From contig CAVQKF010000014.1 in NCBI GenBank assembly GCA_963712955.1, forward strand, positions 248,001 to 312,000: 64,000 bases of DNA. Reading direction: 5' to 3'. This document shows, one piece after another, positions 62,382 to 64,000 of the stretch. This DNA is from DATFVJ01 sp963712955 (GTDB taxonomy: Bacteria; Actinomycetota; Actinomycetes; Streptosporangiales; Streptosporangiaceae). Each line of letters starts with the position of its first letter. Position 1 is the first letter of the stretch. The position numbers were made by a program, and so were the translations under genes. The notes below the pieces were generated by a model, which saw nothing but the letters and a program-made list of their open reading frames with translations, was not told the origin of the DNA and did not search any database.

Positions 62382-62615
62382 TCAGGCGACGTGGCGATTC
62401 TCGGGCTTTTGGATCGCGGGCATCAAGGAGGTGAGCGCGGCGGCATGATTGGCCTTCGCCTTCTCGCGCTCCAGCCGTTTCTCGGTCTCGCGCATGGCCG
62501 CTCCCAGCCGGGCCTCGGCTTCGCGCCGGTGACGGCGCGCCACGCCGGCTCGGCGGACGCGTTCGGCGACGAACAGGAGCATGACAACGATGACCACGGC
62601 GATAATGACGAGCAT
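62382..62615 (-). CDS. Small membrane protein with coiled-coil tail, 77 aa
   Basis: ATG 62615 follows AAAGGG. One transmembrane helix at the start (MLVIIAVVIVVMLLFVAERV) is followed by a strongly charged helix (RRHRREAEARLGAAMRETEK, RLEREKAKANH) likely to form a coiled coil in the cytoplasm, and a short neutral tail. No family is recognised. It is a plausible real gene because of the ribosome site, hydrophobic pattern and the hairpin just downstream. Confidence 0.6.
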   Translation of the reverse strand: MLVIIAVVIVVMLLFVAERVRRAGVARRHRREAEARLGAAMRETEKRLEREKAKANHAAALTSLMPAIQKPENRHVA

Positions 62616-63051
62616 GATCCCTTTCACCAATTGATCGCAGCTGGACTGACGGTACATCTCTATTATCACCCGACGGGTACCGTAGCCTGTTCACCGGTCC
62701 CACCTGCGCGGAGACCGTGAACATCAAGCCGGGCCTGCGGGCGCTGGCAGGGCTATGTGACGTCGAGACCGCCCGCTCACGTTACCCTGCGTGAAGAGGC
62801 TCCTGGGGTCGCGGGAGTCGTGGCAGAATTCGGGGCGCTTGGCTGTCCGCGTAGGAACCCGAGACGACGCGCCCGGTCGCGCCTGCGTCGAGCTCCCCGC
62901 ACGGTGAAGTGGCGGCGGGCGGGCCGCAGCCGGGCGTGGCGAGCGCGAACCACGCCATTTTCCGCGGCGGCGGAAGCGGCAACAACCAGCGGCAACAACC
63001 AGCGGCAACAACCAGCGGCAACAACGAGGAACGACCAAGGGAGCACCCCCG
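62616..63051. other. Divergent control region before proS
   Basis: About 435 bp between the small membrane-protein gene and proS. It carries the 13-bp repeat array near its right end. Minus-strand frames through it are arginine-rich shadows. No T-box leader features were seen. Confidence 0.5.
62975..63025. repeat. 13-bp tandem repeat just upstream of proS
   Basis: The unit AGCGGCAACAACC occurs three times exactly (62975, 62988, 63001) and a fourth time lacking its last base (63014-63025). The array ends 26 bases before the proS start codon, so it is in the 5' leader or promoter. Its AAC-rich strand is unusual in this GC-rich setting. Confidence 0.9.
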
Positions 63052-64000
63052 ATGAGGATGTCCAACCTGTTCGGCATGACGCTGCGGGCCGCGCCGGGCA
63101 AGACGGAGGCAGAGGGGCACCAGATGCTGCTTCGCGCCGCGTTCGTCCGCCAGCTTGGACAGGGCATCTTCTCGTATCTGCCGCTCGGCCTGCGTTCGGT
63201 GAAGAGGATCGAGAACATCATTCGCGAGGAGATGGACGCGGCCGGGGGCCAGGAACTGCTGATGCCGGTCGTCCACCCCGCCGAGCTATGGAAGGCCACC
63301 GGGCGCTACTATACCGTCGGTCCTGAGCTGGCCCGCTTCTCCGACCGCCGCGGCCGCGACCTGGTACTGGCGATGACCAATGAGGAGGTGGTCGCCGACC
63401 TGTGCAAGAGCGAGGTCAACTCCTACCGCGACCTGCCACGGCTCGTCTACCACATCCAGACCAAATTCCGCGACGACCCGCGGCCTCGTGCAGGCCTCAT
63501 CAGGGTTCGCGAGTTCACCATGAAGGACGCCTACAGCCTTGACATCGACGAGGCGGGCCTCGATACGCAGTACCGCGCCCAGTATCAGGCCTACTTCAAC
63601 ATCTTCACCCGCTGCGGGTTGCCTGTGATCGCGGTCGGCTCGGACGTCGGCATGATGGGCGGGAGCCTCGCCCACGAGTTCATGTACCTGACCCCGATCG
63701 GCGAGGACACCCTGGTGCTCTGCGACACCTGCGGATACTCGGCGAACAGGCAGGTCGCGTCCTTCGTCAAGCCGAAGCTCTCCGAGCAGACTCCCCAGCC
63801 GCTGCAGCGGGTCGCCACGCCGGGGACCGCGACCATCGATACGCTCGCCGCCTTCCTGAAGGTGCCGGCCAGCCAGACGGCCAAGGCCGTGTTCATGGCC
63901 ACAGAACGTGAACGCGATGACGGCTCCTTGGTGGTCGAGCCGATCGTTGCCATAGTCCGCGGCGACCATGAGCTGAACGAGACCAAGCTCGCCAATGCCG
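63052..64000 (+). CDS. proS: Prolyl-tRNA synthetase, 5' part (316 codons in the window)
   Basis: ATG 63052 follows AAGGGAG by about nine bases and starts MRMSNLFGMTLRAAPGKTEA. Class II motif 1 region: GIFSYLPLGLRSVKRIENII and GGQELLMPVVHPAELW. Motif 2 region: TKFRDDPRPRAGLIRVREFT, then MKDAYSLD. The insertion (editing) domain begins near residue 225 (DTCGYSANRQVASF) and runs to the window edge, so this is the bacterial-type, editing-domain form. It charges tRNA-Pro with proline in the cytoplasm. The gene continues beyond 64000. Confidence 0.95.
   Translation, partial: MRMSNLFGMTLRAAPGKTEAEGHQMLLRAAFVRQLGQGIFSYLPLGLRSVKRIENIIREEMDAAGGQELLMPVVHPAELWKATGRYYTVGPELARFSDRRGRDLVLAMTNEEVVADLCKSEVNSYRDLPRLVYHIQTKFRDDPRPRAGLIRVREFTMKDAYSLDIDEAGLDTQYRAQYQAYFNIFTRCGLPVIAVGSDVGMMGGSLAHEFMYLTPIGEDTLVLCDTCGYSANRQVASFVKPKLSEQTPQPLQRVATPGTATIDTLAAFLKVPASQTAKAVFMATERERDDGSLVVEPIVAIVRGDHELNETKLANA

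Noticed and set aside
62724..63299. Minus-strand 191-codon frame over the proS start
   Set aside because: Shadow of proS and of the 13-bp repeats; no motif or ribosome site.

Overview
The window reads as chromosomal DNA of a very GC-rich Actinomycetota. Pointers are GTG and TTG starts with purine-rich ribosome sites, a DUF574-type S-adenosyl methyltransferase, a large LuxR (LAL) regulator, a Ddn-type F420-dependent nitroreductase, a DUF222/HNH relic and a DUF2637 (SpdB-like) plasmid-transfer membrane protein. A Streptosporangiales-like lineage is a guess; no rRNA or tRNA is present to fix it.

Layout. (1) 0-7.5 kb is accessory DNA with the look of a decayed integrative element: a frameshifted DUF2637 gene, an unknown protein, a small helix-turn-helix protein flanked by four copies of one 10-mer, the tail of a serine recombinase, an AAA/DUF4143 ATPase, a frameshifted pRiA4b-ORF3-type gene and a possible PIN-toxin scrap. 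(2) 7.6-10.4 kb holds a two-gene unit of an SNF2 helicase and a zinc-ribbon partner. (3) 10.8-26.8 kb is an exopolysaccharide locus: GT4, GT14 and two GT2 glycosyltransferases, two large membrane proteins (one broken), a DUF1616 protein, a Wzx-like flippase, a methyltransferase and a secreted GH26 glycosidase. It contains several glycosyltransferase relics, and a 0.33-kb promoter-plus-start segment present twice in inverted orientation. (4) 26.9-31.1 kb holds a tetratricopeptide-like protein, a long gene-poor stretch with a TNT-toxin fragment, palindromes and a long hairpin, a secreted NlpC/P60 protein and a LuxR relic. (5) 31.3-43.9 kb holds a substrate-binding/VWA membrane protein, an aldo-keto reductase, a Vms1/eRF1-like protein, sbcC and a frameshifted sbcD, an adenosine-specific kinase and a LAL regulator. 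(6) 44.0-46.0 kb is an IS110-family element. (7) 46.2-55.6 kb holds a thiamine-binding protein, a nitroreductase, a DUF885 protein, a DUF574 methyltransferase, a PAS-GGDEF-EAL protein and a PAS histidine kinase/OmpR-type regulator pair. (8) 55.8-61.1 kb holds a heavily frameshifted MacB/FtsX-type ABC exporter facing a NarL-type two-component pair that is also frameshifted. (9) 61.1-64.0 kb holds an HNH relic, a receiver protein, a GT2 relic, a small membrane protein and the 5' part of proS.

Two themes stand out. First, many genes are split by single-base frameshifts (DUF2637, pRiA4b-ORF3, a membrane protein, sbcD, the ABC exporter, the sensor kinase). Long neighbouring genes are perfectly open, so this is either real decay or indel error in the assembly, and reads must decide. 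Second, short in-frame tandem repeats recur (15 bp in the histidine kinase, 18 bp in sbcD and GH26) together with intergenic ones (16 bp after the flippase, 13 bp before proS, 12 bp and 23 bp elsewhere). No CRISPR array, rRNA or tRNA was seen. The most system-like candidates are the exopolysaccharide locus with its duplicated control segment and the SNF2/zinc-ribbon pair; neither is shown to be new from sequence alone.
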